In this document: piece by piece, positions 1-11,645 of the stretch
Numbering within the stretch: the first letter of the stretch is position 1
Layout of the letters: each line of letters starts with the position of its first letter
Assembly: GCA_963402885.1 (NCBI GenBank)
Contig: OY727100.1
Coordinates: 4,030,001 to 4,094,000, forward strand
DNA from: Antedon bifida
Lineage: Eukaryota > Echinodermata > Crinoidea > Comatulida > Antedonidae
Length of the DNA stretch: 64,000 nt
Direction: 5' to 3'
The notes under the pieces: model-generated
Told to the model about the DNA's origin: nothing
The model's database searches: none
What the model saw: the letters and a program-made list of their open reading frames with translations, nothing else
Position numbers and translations under genes: made by a program

Positions 1-239
1 GCAAAAGTTAAAAAGGATGGTGCTAAAGAAATAAAAGTATACAATGATATTAAGGAGATAAGGTTTTTTTTCATACCATAAGCAAGGCTGGGACATGGTC
101 ACATTAGTCATTTTATCATTTTTCTTTTATTTCGGAAACAGACGTTCATAGTTACAAAATCAGTAGTATATTGTAACAAGTCTATAAACAGTAGCTTTCA
201 TTCCAAAAATTCAATGCGAAACTGTTATGTACGAATTTA

Positions 240-504
240 GGGTATGTTCAGATCCAAGGAGATTCTTTCGTATCACAAGCAATATCATAATGTTATGATT
301 AGCATCGTAACATCAAAGTGTTCAGACTACCACCTATTTGGCTAAACATCTGGCATGTAGGAGTAAATTTGATTTGAAATTGATCATCAATACATGACTT
401 ATGTATCGTAAGCATCGTTTACTAATCTTTTCCTGGTTCAGACCTACGGAATTGTATGCCATGTACGATACGAATAACTCCATACTGTAGGTCTGAACAG
501 GCCC
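240..504. mobile_element. PIF/Harbinger-like MITE (TGTTCAGACC family), copy 1
   Basis: The 265-bp element is bounded by TTA on both sides (237-239 and 505-507). Its ends are imperfect inverted repeats: the left starts GGGTATGTTCAGATCCA and the right, reversed, starts GGGCCTGTTCAGACCTA. GGGCCTGTT ends with a three-base TTA duplication are typical of PIF/Harbinger elements. Internally it repeats the motif as GGTTCAGACCTA near 440-447. There is no coding capacity. The right half matches, in reverse, the copy at 18047. Confidence 0.65.
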
Positions 505-1638
505 TTAGTTGGTTATGTTGATGATTTGACTCATTTTTTTTTTAATTCATTGATAGGTTACTAAAATATTAGTGAGGCATTGTTACATTTTATTTTTAAT
601 CATTTGTTGATTGATGTTTTTCCTTTGTACAGAAATTGTATTTGTTGCAAAAAAATATCCAGGTGTCCATTTACAGGACGTCATACAAAAATATACATCA
701 TATCAAAAATCAAATTTTATGGTCAAAAGTGTTTACATGTCCATGCCTATAAAAGATTTACTAAATTCACTATAATAACTAAACTGAAATATTTTTGTGT
801 ATTAATAATCATTAGTTTTAATTTAGCCAAATTGATTTGATGATTTGCAATTTGATAAAGATATATGTTTAATGTGAAACAAACCAAGCTGTAACTGTTT
901 GAAATGGTTGATATCTAATTACAAATTTAAAATTGCTTATGTAGAAGCAGTACACAAATATTGAAGCTAAGATTATTTTCTTGTAATGCTTTAAATTTGT
1001 TTTTTATTACTATGCTGTTGGATTAAAATAACAGTGATTGATGTCATTAATAATTCTGAAGTCCGATAGAGAATGAATTGGAAATATTTTCAATTTGCTG
1101 TAATTTGATTTGTATCTTCTCTGAATAAAATGATGGAATTTATTATGTTACAGATATTGAAGTACAGTATTCAAATGTATTCCTCGGTACATGAATATAG
1201 TATAGTGAGTAAATAAGATATAAAACAATTAGTGTATTATATAAAAAAATCTTGGTAACATCATTATCGAAATAGAAAAACTCATAGTCTACATTCATAC
1301 AGTACGGTCCTGACCCAGATAACTTTGAACATATTTTATCGAAAATCAAACGAATACAAGGAGGTGATTGGCTATTAAAGAATCAGAGGTCAAATTACTT
1401 TAGAATGGCAAAATATCAATGTCGGATGACCTAGGTTATGTCTGGTCCCGGAATCTGCTAAAACTGTGATAAAGTAATTGAGTGGAAGCACATTCAAATG
1501 TCCCTGGCTATATACAACAAATGATGTAACTAGTTGTACAGTAGGTCGTAGGTCGTGGAAAATCAAGAGCTCTATTATTATCAACAACAGATATCATGGA
1601 AGATGACTATGCTATTGATGACAATGATAAATGAAATA

Positions 1639-1820
1639 CAGTAAACCTTAGGGACCCAACAAATTGTCCCGTCAATAGGTGTGTCCTCTCAATAGGGGGT
1701 TTGGCCATAGTATAATAATATATATTATTTTCTCTTGTTTAATTGTTTCATAGGAAAGTGTCCCCTTAATAGGGGTGTCCCCTTAGTAGGGGTTTCTCCT
1801 GAATATCAAGGGTTTTATTG
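1639..1820. mobile_element. TA-flanked MITE (pogo/Tc1-mariner-like)
   Basis: This is a 182-bp element flanked by TA (1637-1638, 1821-1822). The left end is CAGTAAACCTTAGGGAC and the right end, reversed, is CAATAAAACCCTTGATA. Inside are several GTCCCCTTAATAGGGG-type short palindromes. The same right-hand motif recurs as a fragment at about 33998-34035. Non-coding. Confidence 0.55.
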
Positions 1821-2332
1821 TAATTAAAGGTGATCAAGAAACAAAATTTAAATTTTCACTTCCCAATTTAGATCAAAAATCTTCCAGCTGTCGGGCTTCC
1901 AAAATTAGAAAAACAATAAACAACAATATTAAATGTTAACACTGAAAGCGGTCTAGATGAGCACAGGTGAATGGGTCAAAATAATACTGCCTTCAGATGA
2001 AATAAATACAGTATTAAGACTATCAAACTACTACTTTCTTCTGTTTGTAATTTTGCATTCAAGTGCTAAACAATCGTTTGACACGGATCATTCAGCATAA
2101 ACAGGGCAGGGAAACAAGTGTGAAATACGCCATAGGCAAGTTCACTGAGTGTAATCAACATGGGGGAAAAGTGCTACTTTTGCATCATTCAAATCTTATA
2201 CTACTTTTCTTATTGTTGTGTATTTAATGAAGTGTAAACATTAAAAACTAGGGACTTTTTTGGGGTCATTCATCCTTTTTTGGAGTATCAGTGTCATCAG
2301 TCATTTACTTGTCTTTTTCAAATTCTTTTCTT

Positions 2333-2480
2333 AAAGCTCTAGCTGTCTACACTATCAAACTTTATGTGACAAAAAAATGTAATGTGCCCATATATGGACA
2401 TGATGATGTCATATCACTACCATATTTGGGCACATCACACTGTTTTGTCAAACTAGTTTGATAGTGTAGACAGAGCTTTA
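2333..2480. mobile_element. GCTCTGTCTACAC MITE, copy 1 (most complete hairpin)
   Basis: This is a 148-bp near-perfect fold-back element. Left and right arms both read CTGTCTACACTATCAAAC inward and are followed by TGTGCCCA/TGGGCACA, with a central GACATGATGATGTC. The flanks TTA/TTTA suggest a three-base TTA duplication and a PIF/Harbinger-type transposase. Four further copies lie in this window. Confidence 0.75.
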
Positions 2481-2731
2481 GACTCTGCAGATTACCTAGA
2501 TTATTTTATTCATTTATTGACTAATTGATGTTCTATTCTTTCAATTTACTTTTGACTTATTAATCCAAATCCTGATCTAAATTGTTCTTGATGTGGTTTT
2601 GTCATTTTTTTTATATATATTCCATTCTGGATTCTAAATACAAAATTTAATAAAAAAAATTAAATAATAATGAAGATTTTTTTATATAGTAATGAAGATT
2701 ATTTTCATTTACTATTATTTTTTTTTCTAAG

Positions 2732-2745
2732 GTACTGCTGTAACA
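2732..2745 (+). CDS. Candidate 14-nt microexon
   Basis: On the plus strand a long pyrimidine tract ending TTTTTTTTCTAAG (AG at 2730-2731) is followed by 14 nt and then the strong donor GTAAGTGCG at 2746. It would join in phase to a second exon-like segment 98 nt later (2844-2875), leaving two open frames across the join. It is short and composition alone could produce it by chance. Confidence 0.25.
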
Positions 2746-2843
2746 GTAAGTGCGTAAGTAAAATTTGTATGAACATTATTTAATTTTGTTGCATTAACCT
2801 TTTTGTTTTTGACCAATCTGAAATTTCAACACATTCCCGACAG

Positions 2844-2875
2844 AGATACTACCAAGTCCTAAAAAAGCCATATTG
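2844..2875 (+). CDS. Candidate 32-nt exon on the plus strand
   Basis: The segment is flanked by an acceptor (ACACATTCCCGACAG) with a pyrimidine-rich region further upstream and by the consensus donor TG then GTAAGTTTGG at 2876. In frame one it reads RYYQVLKKPYW; a second frame (ILPSPKKAIL) is also open. Together with the 14-nt segment upstream it forms a plausible pair separated by a 98-nt intron. If real, this is the only reasonably framed plus-strand gene piece seen in the first 10 kb. No family can be assigned. Confidence 0.3.
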
Positions 2876-2940
2876 GTAAGTTTGGATTTTTTTTGCCTTG
2901 TATAAAATCTAAAATTAATAAAAATAGTGGGCCTTATAGA

Positions 2941-3036
2941 AAATTCACTCACGCATAACAATTTAAATTCACTCATGCATACAATTTAAAATTCACTCAT
3001 GCATGCAATTTTAAATTTACCCATGCATGAAATTTC
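2941..3036. repeat. Minisatellite, about 24-26 nt, four units
   Basis: Four tandem units are based on ATTCACTCATGCATACAATT. The units drift by a few bases, with the last reading ATTTACCCATGCATGAAATT. No function is apparent. Confidence 0.75.
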
Positions 3037-4728
3037 AAGCCAAGCTCAATTACCAAAAAAAACTTTGGTTGGGCTTAATAGGCAGCATAATTTTGTTAAC
3101 ACTGCAAAACAGCAATAACATAGTTTATGAAAAAAACAACGACTTTGCATCTTCAATATTCAATCAGCCCAGAATGTTTTTTTTATTCAATTTATTAGAT
3201 TAACTACACTAAGAGGCTTTCTATTTCCCTGATACAGTAATTAATTTTATCACTTACAGACTTGATTACATCCAACACATTAAAATCCAAAATAGATGGA
3301 AGCTGATTGTAATAGAAAATTTATTATCAATATCAAATTAAGTGATTCTAATCATTTCTAGTATAATGAAGAAGGTCTTAGTATTATTACGCATTGAATC
3401 TCGAATTACAGACTAAACCCATGGGTTATTAAAACTGCACAGGAATCAATCAACGTGATAATTTTCCAGAATTTGCCACGAATGAGAATTATCGCACACA
3501 ACATGAAAATCAACTTGAAATGAAACATGGTTAAATGCACATAAATTTATATTTCAAGATGGCAAATAGTATACTTAAACTGCAATTAGATTTAATGAAT
3601 ATTACATATCTTACAGAAAGGTCAATTCAATCATTAATAATTGATGAGCGAGTGACGTAATAAATTAGGATAATATATTCAATAAAAAAACAAATCAACT
3701 TTAGATGAAGCATATTAATGATGTTTGGATTTTTTTTTTTATAGAAAAACTGATTGTAGAGGGCTCAATACTGAAACGGCTGTAATACACAGAAACCTGA
3801 AGTGACTGAGACCACAATCTGCCGAGATAGATGGCTCACTCCATTGGAAGTCACATTTCATATACCAACATGCTGTGCATACTACGTTCATAAGCTTAAA
3901 TTGATGTAAAGTATTGCTAGCGTAGTACAGTGGAATCTAAGATATCTGACAGCCCAAAACAATATTATAAATACTGTAGTCACATAAGACACCAAAATAT
4001 ATGTGTGCCATTTGATTGGTTGGTTTGTATCACATGGCATAGTAAACATTTAATGGTTCTGTTCAACAGTCAACACGTTGCCTGCATTTTGAGATTACCG
4101 TGCCAAAAAATAATGCGACCAAAATCCAATATGTCTCTATAATTGTCAGCATCCAATAAGTGCTGCCTTATGGGTAGCCCTGTTTGATAATCAAACCAGA
4201 AATAATTGATATATTTAATAGAATGTTAATTAGGTGTATATTAAAACAAATAATGAATGTTCAATAACTGCTCCATTCAACTCCTATTCTCTGCTTCAAT
4301 TCAATAAATACGAAACATTTCATTATTTGTATAAGAAAAAAAAAATAGAATAAAATTCACTATTTTAATTTTGACGCATGGACAATTAGATTTATGATGT
4401 TACATACATACATGCTTCATCGCATTTGTTTTGTGTTAATTGTTTCTAATACACAAAATTTGTCATTTCAACTATTACTGTATAAGTTTATGAATATTAA
4501 ATTTTGACTATTCACCATAGCTATTAAAGGGCAACATCAATTGATATTTTTTAAAAGAGTCTTAAACAACATCTTTTCTTCTTCTTATTTTGGTAGGATA
4601 GTACAGTCAGATGCCTTTTTTCACTCGATCTCCTGAAATACTGGCAGGCGAGCTCTCATATGGAAGATTCAATTGCTGAAGAATAGAGTGGCGTAAGTGG
4701 TTCCTCTGCTTTTCTTCTTTTTTTTTTT
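3037..4728. other. AT-rich interval without recognised feature
   Basis: I see no exon with matched splice sites, no repeat family and no long frame. The frame at 3930-4142 has no splice or promoter support. Confidence 0.5.
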
Positions 4729-4823
4729 GGTTTTCCGCAACGAAGTTGCAGGAAAACCTCTTGTGATTGTACGAAATCATCATCATCATCTTCTTTTTAG
4801 TTATCCGCATTCAGCGGATAACT
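4729..4823 (+). repeat. Two stacked hairpin heads at the Helitron-like left end
   Basis: The first hairpin is GGTTTTCCGCAAC / GTTGC-A-GGAAAACC with a GAA loop (4729-4758). The second is the perfect AGTTATCCGC / GCGGATAACT with an ATTCA loop (4799-4823). Each is followed by related sequence (CTCTTGTGATTGTACGAAAT and CTCCTTGTAACTGTCC, then TCATCATC), so they look like the 5' ends of two related elements, one a truncated remnant. Confidence 0.6.
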
Positions 4824-6398
4824 CCTTGTAACTGTCCTGTTTCATCATCTTTTTTTTTTTTTTCTGTATTCTTCTTTCTTTCTGTCATTTTTGTGTCACG
4901 CGTAACTCAAAAACGTGTAAACATAACATTTTATAACTTTGTCAACATGTGGGCATTCACGTGAAGTTGTGCACCCGCTATTGTGAATGACGTCAGAGTT
5001 GCGCAACGTGACTTACGCGCGTTTTTATGAATTTCGCGTATTTAACATAGATCAAAAACCATATAACATTTTAATTTGAAACTTAGAAAAAGTTTAAGTT
5101 ATATCTTGCGCTAACTGACTGTGGGAAAAAAATGGCATCTTTCACACGAAGTTACGCGCGCACGCGCGTTTAAAATTTAAAAATGCGAAAAATCAATTTC
5201 TAATCAACTTTCTACGCGTTTTATGTCATTTTGAGCATGTCAAAAATTCCCACGCGCGCGCATATTTTTACGCGCGCGGTGCGCACGTAGCGTTGGAAAC
5301 AATTTTTTCCGCATGATTTATGTTTTTCCAGCCTTTTCTAGTAATTTTACCAACTTTTAAACAATTTCGACTTAAAATTAACGTCATACGAGCACGTCGA
5401 ATTGGATAATTTACGTACGTTTTTGATGAAAACGTTCAAAAAATCCTTAAAATTTGTCAAAATTATACCTTTTTTAAAACAGTCGTAGTTTCTAAACTAA
5501 ACGGTAAAAGTTATTTTTATTACGCATTCTGGAAGATGATGAGTTATAGATATCGTATCATGCATCAATATTGCTAACAGGACATTGTGACGTCATCGTA
5601 TGGCCATGCGAATATAAAATATAGGATTTTTGTATCTTTCGTCATAGAGTATCACATTTAATAGAGCGCATCTCCACTTATCCGTTTTTCATTTTAACCC
5701 AGATTTTGATATTATCTATGTCAATCAACTACCTTTCGCATGGGTTAAAAATATTTTAATTTTTTTGACGTCATCATGTCTAAAAATGTAAATAACGTGG
5801 GTCACTTATTTTCATCTTTACAGTAACTTTCAATCTGTTATAGCTCATCAGAATAAAAAGCGGTAATCATGATTAAAACGTTTTCTGGAAGCTATTGGAT
5901 TGTAGATACGAATTCATGTAAACATTTTGCCAATCGGATGTTGTGACGTCATCATATGGCCAGTTGAATAAAAAAAGTCGTATTTTCATATTTTGCGTAA
6001 TAGTTCATCACATTTAAAAGGGCGCGCATCTATATTTTACGTATTCAAATTTCTTCTACACGGTAATATGTTGTTGCTGAGATAATATCCTTCCGAAATT
6101 ATTATTTTAGTGTTTCATTTTGATACCGTCGCCATGTTAAAAAATGGAATAAATGGCGGGTCCCGTAATTTCACCTATTCTACACTGTATGTAATATGTA
6201 TACAGATTATACTGTTTATACTGTATATACTATATGACACAAAATTGACAGAATTCAGCACTAACAACATATCATATTCTTCAGATCAGGTCATAATGCC
6301 ATAATCTTTTTCTGTGTGCAAAATTCTAACGTATGACGTGCACGTGGCGTTTGTCGTGCGGATAACTAACTCGTCAAAGTGACGAGTTTCATGTCTAG
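4729..6398 (+). mobile_element. Helitron-like non-autonomous element, upstream copy
   Basis: The 3' terminus has Helitron hallmarks: a perfect 8-bp hairpin ACTCGTCA-AAG-TGACGAGT (6369-6387), seven nucleotides, then CTAG (6395-6398) followed by T. The left side carries two hairpin heads, at 4729-4758 and 4799-4823. An AGTTATCCGC/GCGGATAACT subterminal inverted pair links the two ends. The body is CpG-rich, unlike its surroundings, and contains four TGACGTCA octamers (4988, 5588, 5766, 5944). There is no open frame of note, so it is non-autonomous and resembles the Helentron/Helitron2 group, in which both ends carry hairpins. Confidence 0.6.
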
Positions 6399-7926
6399 TT
6401 TTTCATCTTCTTTCTTTCTGTATGATTTTTGTGTAACGCTTTTCTCTAAAACTTGCAAACATAACATTTTTTTAACTATGTTGACATTTTGACATTTATG
6501 TAACGTCGTCAAGCGAAGCTTTTCATGATGCTTACAATTGCGCAACGTGACGTACGCGCGATTTAACGATTTTCTCGTATTTAACATAGCTCGACAACCA
6601 AATAACATTTCAACTTGAAACTTTGCAAAAGTTTAATTTATATTATGCGCTAACTTTCTGTGGAAAAAAAATTGCGTGTTTTACACAAAGTTACGCGCGC
6701 ACGCGCATTTAAAATTTCAAAATGCGCAAAATTAATTTATAATCAACTTTCTACGCGTTTCATGTCGTTTTAAGCATGTCAAAAATTCCCACGCGTGCGC
6801 ACATTTTTACGTGTGCGGTGCGCACGTAGCATTGAAAACATATTTTTTTCGCGTAATTTATGTTTTTCCAGCCTTTTCTAGTAATTTTACCAAATTTTAA
6901 ACAATTTCGACTTAAAGATACGTCATACGAGCACGTCGAATTGGACAATTTGCGCGCGTTTTTTATGAAAAGGTTAAAAAATTCGTTTAAAATATGCCTT
7001 TTTTTAAACAGTCGTAATTTCTAAACTAGACGGTCAACTTTTTGTGGATGGCATATTCTGGAAGTAGATGAGTTGTAGATATCGTATCAGGTATTAATAT
7101 GGCTAACCGGACATTGTGACGTCATCGTATGGCCACGCGAATATAAAATTTAGGATTTTTGTATCTTTCGTCATAGCTTACCACATTGAATAGAGCGCAT
7201 CTCCACTTATCCGTTTTCCATTTTCACCCCGATTTTGATATTGTCTAGGTCAATCAACTGTCTTTCGCAGGAGTTAAAAATATTTTAATTTTTTTGACGT
7301 CATCATGCCTAAAAATTTAAATCACGTGTGGCATTAATTTCATCTTTACAGTAAATTTTAATCTGTTATAGCTCGTAAGAATAAAATGTGATAATCACGA
7401 TTAAAACTTTTTCTGGAAGCTATTGGATTGTAGATACAAAACTATGTAAAAATGTTGCCAATCGGATTTTGTGACGTCATCATATGGCCAGTTAAATAAA
7501 AAAGGTCGTATTTTCATCTTTTGCGTCATAATTCATTACATTTAAAAGAGCGCGCATCAATATTTCACGTATTCAAATTTCTTCTACACGCTAATACGTT
7601 GTTGCTGAGATAATTTCCTTTCGGAAATGCTACCTTCGCGTTTCATTTTAAAACCGTCAACATGTTAAAAATTGCAATAAATATCGGGTCCCGTAATTTC
7701 ACCTATTCTACACTGTATGTGATATGGATACAGATTATACTGTGTATACTATATATGAATTTAAATAATAAAATTCAGCAATAACAACATATCATATTCT
7801 TCAGTTCAGGTCATAATGCCAACGTGAACACTTCCTTTTGTCCTCAACCTATCCCCTTAATGTTAATGTTGCACCACTTGCGCGGCGGATAACCAAACTC
7901 GTCAAAGTGACGAGTTACATGTCTAG
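6399..7926 (+). mobile_element. Helitron-like non-autonomous element, tandem downstream copy
   Basis: This copy begins directly after the CTAG of the previous one and repeats it colinearly with an offset of about 1529 bp. It ends in the same hairpin (7897-7915) and CTAG (7923-7926), then T. Three TGACGTCA octamers occur at 7117, 7295 and 7472, each 1528-1529 bp from its partner. It lacks the two hairpin heads of the first copy. Head-to-tail tandem copies fit rolling-circle transposition; unequal crossing over is an alternative. Confidence 0.65.
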
Positions 7927-8042
7927 TTTACATTGTATTATTGTAGATTGTAGATGGAGTTTAGAGTTTACGATTTTTTTTTCTGTTTATAAGTTTATTA
8001 ATATGGATGATATTTCCGAAATAAAAAGAAATTGAATTGAAT

Positions 8043-8085
8043 TAGGCGCTATATAAGACGTCCCTACCAGTATTATTATTATAGA
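8043..8085 (+). mobile_element. SINE tail fragment
   Basis: GGCGCTATATAAGACGTCC followed by TATTATTATTATAG matches the 3' end style of the SINEs at 25.4, 26.2, 37.1 and 52 kb. Only the tail is present. Confidence 0.35.
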
Positions 8086-8147
8086 GTGTGGTGAAAAAAA
8101 AAGTTCACTATGTAAAAATGAGAAGGAATTCTTTCTGTAGAGTGCCA

Positions 8148-8797
8148 AAATCATACAAGATTAATTTCACCATAGAGGTGTATGTAATCGATTGCGTATG
8201 TTTGTCCGTCTGTTTTTTGTTTGTTAGGATTACTCAAAAAGTTATTGCAATATCTTTACCAAAATGAAAATACAGATAAATATGTCATCAAGGACCACTC
8301 CATTAAATGTTGGAGGCAATCCGGACGACGGTCCCAATTCTGGACCACTTTTTATTATTATTTTCAGACCTGCTAGTGTTAAAGATAGGACAGATTTTTC
8401 AAAAGCCGGTGAACGGTCTTAAAGTAACAAGTAAACTGAATTTGCATTTTCTTGAGAACTACTTGTCCAAAAAACCTCATTTTTGTGCAAGAGGCAAGAG
8501 TTATAATTTGTGATTTGTAATTTTAAAACATAATTTGATTTAATGTACAGGTTTTTTGAAACCTATTTCTTTTAAAATTCACCTGTTTGTTTTTGGCTTT
8601 CATGTTCTATTGTTAGTCAACTGATACTATTGTTAGTTGAAAGGCTGGTTACACCAAACATGTAATAGTGAAATTAGCCTAAATCACACACAGAATTAAG
8701 ACAACAACAAAATATATATAGATATTTTTCCGGAGAAATCTTATGTAGGAGAATTTTACAGTAGGCGGAGGTATGCACTCTCAGAGTGGCTTTCTAG
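8148..8797 (+). mobile_element. Second Helitron-like element (GGCGGAGG...CTAG type)
   Basis: The right end reads GGCGGAGGTATG, then the hairpin CACTC-TCA-GAGTG (8776-8788), then GCTTT and CTAG (8794-8797) followed by T, the Helitron 3' signature. The body carries the GTTTGTTAGGATTACTCAAA and CAATTCTGGACCAC blocks that recur in degraded form at 43.2-43.6 kb. Similar GGCGGAGG...CTAG ends are widespread in invertebrate genomes. The left boundary is approximate. Non-coding. Confidence 0.5.
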
Positions 8798-11056
8798 TTA
8801 AATAAGAAACTAATAGTCTGAAGTTAATGGGTAATATTTTTCCGTACTTGGTGAATCACTTATTGGTTATCACGGTAGATATTAAAAAAAAACATGCATA
8901 TATTACAAAATCAATCTAACAAATCTGTAAAAAAATTGATGAAGTTTGATGATACAGACTTACAGAAAAAATAAATGTATTAAACAAGACTTGATAATTA
9001 ATAGTAAGTGATGCATATTAATTATATCACCTAATTAGTTAATTGGGTGAAGAAGTAGGTCAAGAATTGCAATTAAATCAATATTGTTATTACTGTCTCA
9101 CTGAGACGCCATTCTGTCAGCAACAAGCTGAAATGAAATAGCAATATCGCCCTCTGTCATCTCCAATTTCTATCTGCTACTTATAAATGCTGCCACCTAT
9201 AATTTTCAATCTAGAAATATATTTTTCCTGGATCAATGACAGTGTTTTGTATTACTGTTAATTTGAGTATTTCAACAAAATTATCATTCATTAATTATTA
9301 TAGATGGTAAAATAGTAACAAACAACATAACAATGCAGAAGAGTTCTAAAAATTATTTTTAGAAAAAAATAATATAATTTAATAATAACTACTTTATATT
9401 AAATGTTTATAACATCTAAATAAAAAACAAATTTTAATATCTAAATACTCAATTTAATTAAAATTCCATATACAGCAAAATTACATAAACCAAGTATGTT
9501 AGTAATTCTCAATAAAATTAAACATATTGTAGAAAACATTTTCATACATAGACAAACATCATTGAATGCACCATACAACAAGTACACAGTGATATGCGTC
9601 TACTGCCCACAACCATCGACCAATGATGCGTGCACAATGAGTTCACAGCATCATATTATTCTCTGCACATTAATTGTCATCCATGAGAGACAGGAGTGCT
9701 AATCCACAACCATAACAAAAAACAGAATCATCAATTTCACACTGAAAGGCATAGAGGTCAAGGTTGAGAAGGCTAAATTACTAGGGTCAGACAAAGGTCA
9801 GTGGGTAATCAAACTATTGACTACAGCCAGACTGATAATCAACCACAATAAAAACAAACAACTCAAATGGTTTCTGTCCTTTCCATTTAACTCAATGCAA
9901 GTCATAAATTATAAAATAAAAATCAAAGTAAACAGAGAATGTTTCTTTCCATTTCTAAATAATACTTATAAGGTCATAAATTATGAAGCATTCTGATTTA
10001 TAGGAACTTTATTACAGGATGTGAAATGTATATTATGGGATGTAATAATCTTAAATGATTTAGTGAGCAACGTGCCAGAAATATAATCACATTTAGATGT
10101 ACCACCATGGAGAGAAATAATAACTTATTTCTCCATGGATGTTATACTTATATCCTTATGGAGCTATTTTTAGGAACTGGAGACTGGTTAATGATCCCTC
10201 TAATAGTAAATACAGAATATGGGTGGTATTTCATAAAATATAATTAAAAACGCACCAAAACTGTGAATAACCACTAAAAGTGAACAGTATAGTAGGTGGT
10301 ATTATAAGTTCTGGAAGGTAGCAATTAGAGCATTTATGAATATATGGGCCTATTGCGATAATTTGTTTCTTCTTTAAATGGTTAAAAATATAAAAAGATA
10401 AGCCGATTCTAATAATTTTAGGCAGCACGCTATAATTACCAGCATGCATTGCACATACTGTAGATTGATATTTTTTTCGTTTTGCTTCTGTGATGCATCC
10501 ACTCACTACGTTTGATCGATCGTGAAGGGAACACAAATTGAAGAACCATAAATGAATTCTTCCAAAAAAAGGGAAGACAATTAATTTAGTAACGAGACAA
10601 CGCCGGGCTAGCTATCGTATGGTGTTCGTACATTACCGCTGTTTACCAGCTAGGCCTACAAAACTGCCTACAGTAGGTAGGTTAGGGCTAATTAGGCTAA
10701 TTATGTCTAAGATAGAACATTCGACACAAGCTACTTGTTATCATAATTAACCATAGAACGTACATTTAAAACAAGGAATGACCTGGTTAAAAAAAAAATT
10801 ACTATGCATTATTTTGACAAAACATCAGCAATAATTAGAATAATTGTACTGTATATTTAAATTAAGAATGATTTCAAAGCATGTAAAGTTTTAGGTTGCT
10901 TCTTCCAAACTACATACTATCTCAATCCCTATCCCCTAACCTTCAACCTCTTAACATCCAGTGCCAAAACGTTGCTGGAAGTTGATGTTTATGTTTTCGT
11001 GGCCTAGCATTGGTGATTCCACCCTAACAAATGATAGAATTTCAAGTATTTTTTGT
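8798..11056. other. AT-rich interval, probably intronic or intergenic
   Basis: Apart from the small hairpin at 10105-10138, no gene, RNA or repeat is supported. If the 11.6 kb exon belongs to a leftward gene, later exons of that gene should lie here or beyond the left edge, but none stands out. Confidence 0.4.
10105..10138. repeat. Short near-perfect hairpin
   Basis: CCATGGAGAGAAATAA and TTATTTCTCCATGG pair around a TAAC loop, with two extra bases on the left arm. No element context is recognised. Confidence 0.5.
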
Positions 11057-11060
11057 TTAA

Positions 11061-11606
11061 AGATGTATTGTCCCTTGAAACACAAAAAATGAAAAAAAAA
11101 ATATTCTAAATTTAAATTGGCCATATCAAAGTAATATTAAAGGTATTCACTTTAAGTCGAAAATTTGAGCCAAAAACAACAAGTTTACGTAATTAACAGG
11201 TAAATTAATTTGATTACATTTCGTCTGGAAAATCATCACAAGCGAAAGTAAACAAAGATTTCAAACCATGAGTATGCATTATACATGATGCTAATTAGGA
11301 TTGTTTACAACTCGTTGCGGTTGAGAAGGTGTTTTCACACAGATCGCGAGGAAGTTTTATGATTATGCATACAGAGTAGCCAAACAAGCGCGTTGCATTA
11401 TGAGATATGTTTTGATCGAAAACTTTGACTGGAAGTCAAAGTTATTTTTTGAACAAAAAAATGTCTGTATTTCGGTTAAATAATTTTTTTTTTTACTAAT
11501 TTTTGGTGAAAGTTAATAACTATTATGATACTTCAAAATGACCCACTTTTTTCGAAATTTAAAAAAAAAAATTTTTTTTGGAATTGGTCAAAGGGACAAT
11601 ACATCT
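11061..11606. mobile_element. TTAA-flanked MITE (AGATGTATTGTCCC family), copy 1
   Basis: This is a 546-bp element with inverted ends AGATGTATTGTCCCTT / AAGGGACAATACATCT and TTAA on both sides (11057-11060, 11607-11610). A TTAA target suggests piggyBac-type mobilisation. It sits in the intron just downstream of the 11646-11892 exon. It lacks coding capacity. Confidence 0.7.
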
Positions 11607-11645
11607 TTAAAATAATTTAAAAAAACAAAGAAAATTGTTTCTTAC

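Noticed and set aside
5588-7479. TGACGTCA sites as promoter elements of a host gene
   Set aside because: All but none lie outside the Helitron-like copies and they recur with the element period, so they are element sequence first; a regulatory role is only a hypothesis.
10231-10536. 101-codon minus-strand frame
   Set aside because: No splice sites, no domain and no composition shift relative to the surroundings.
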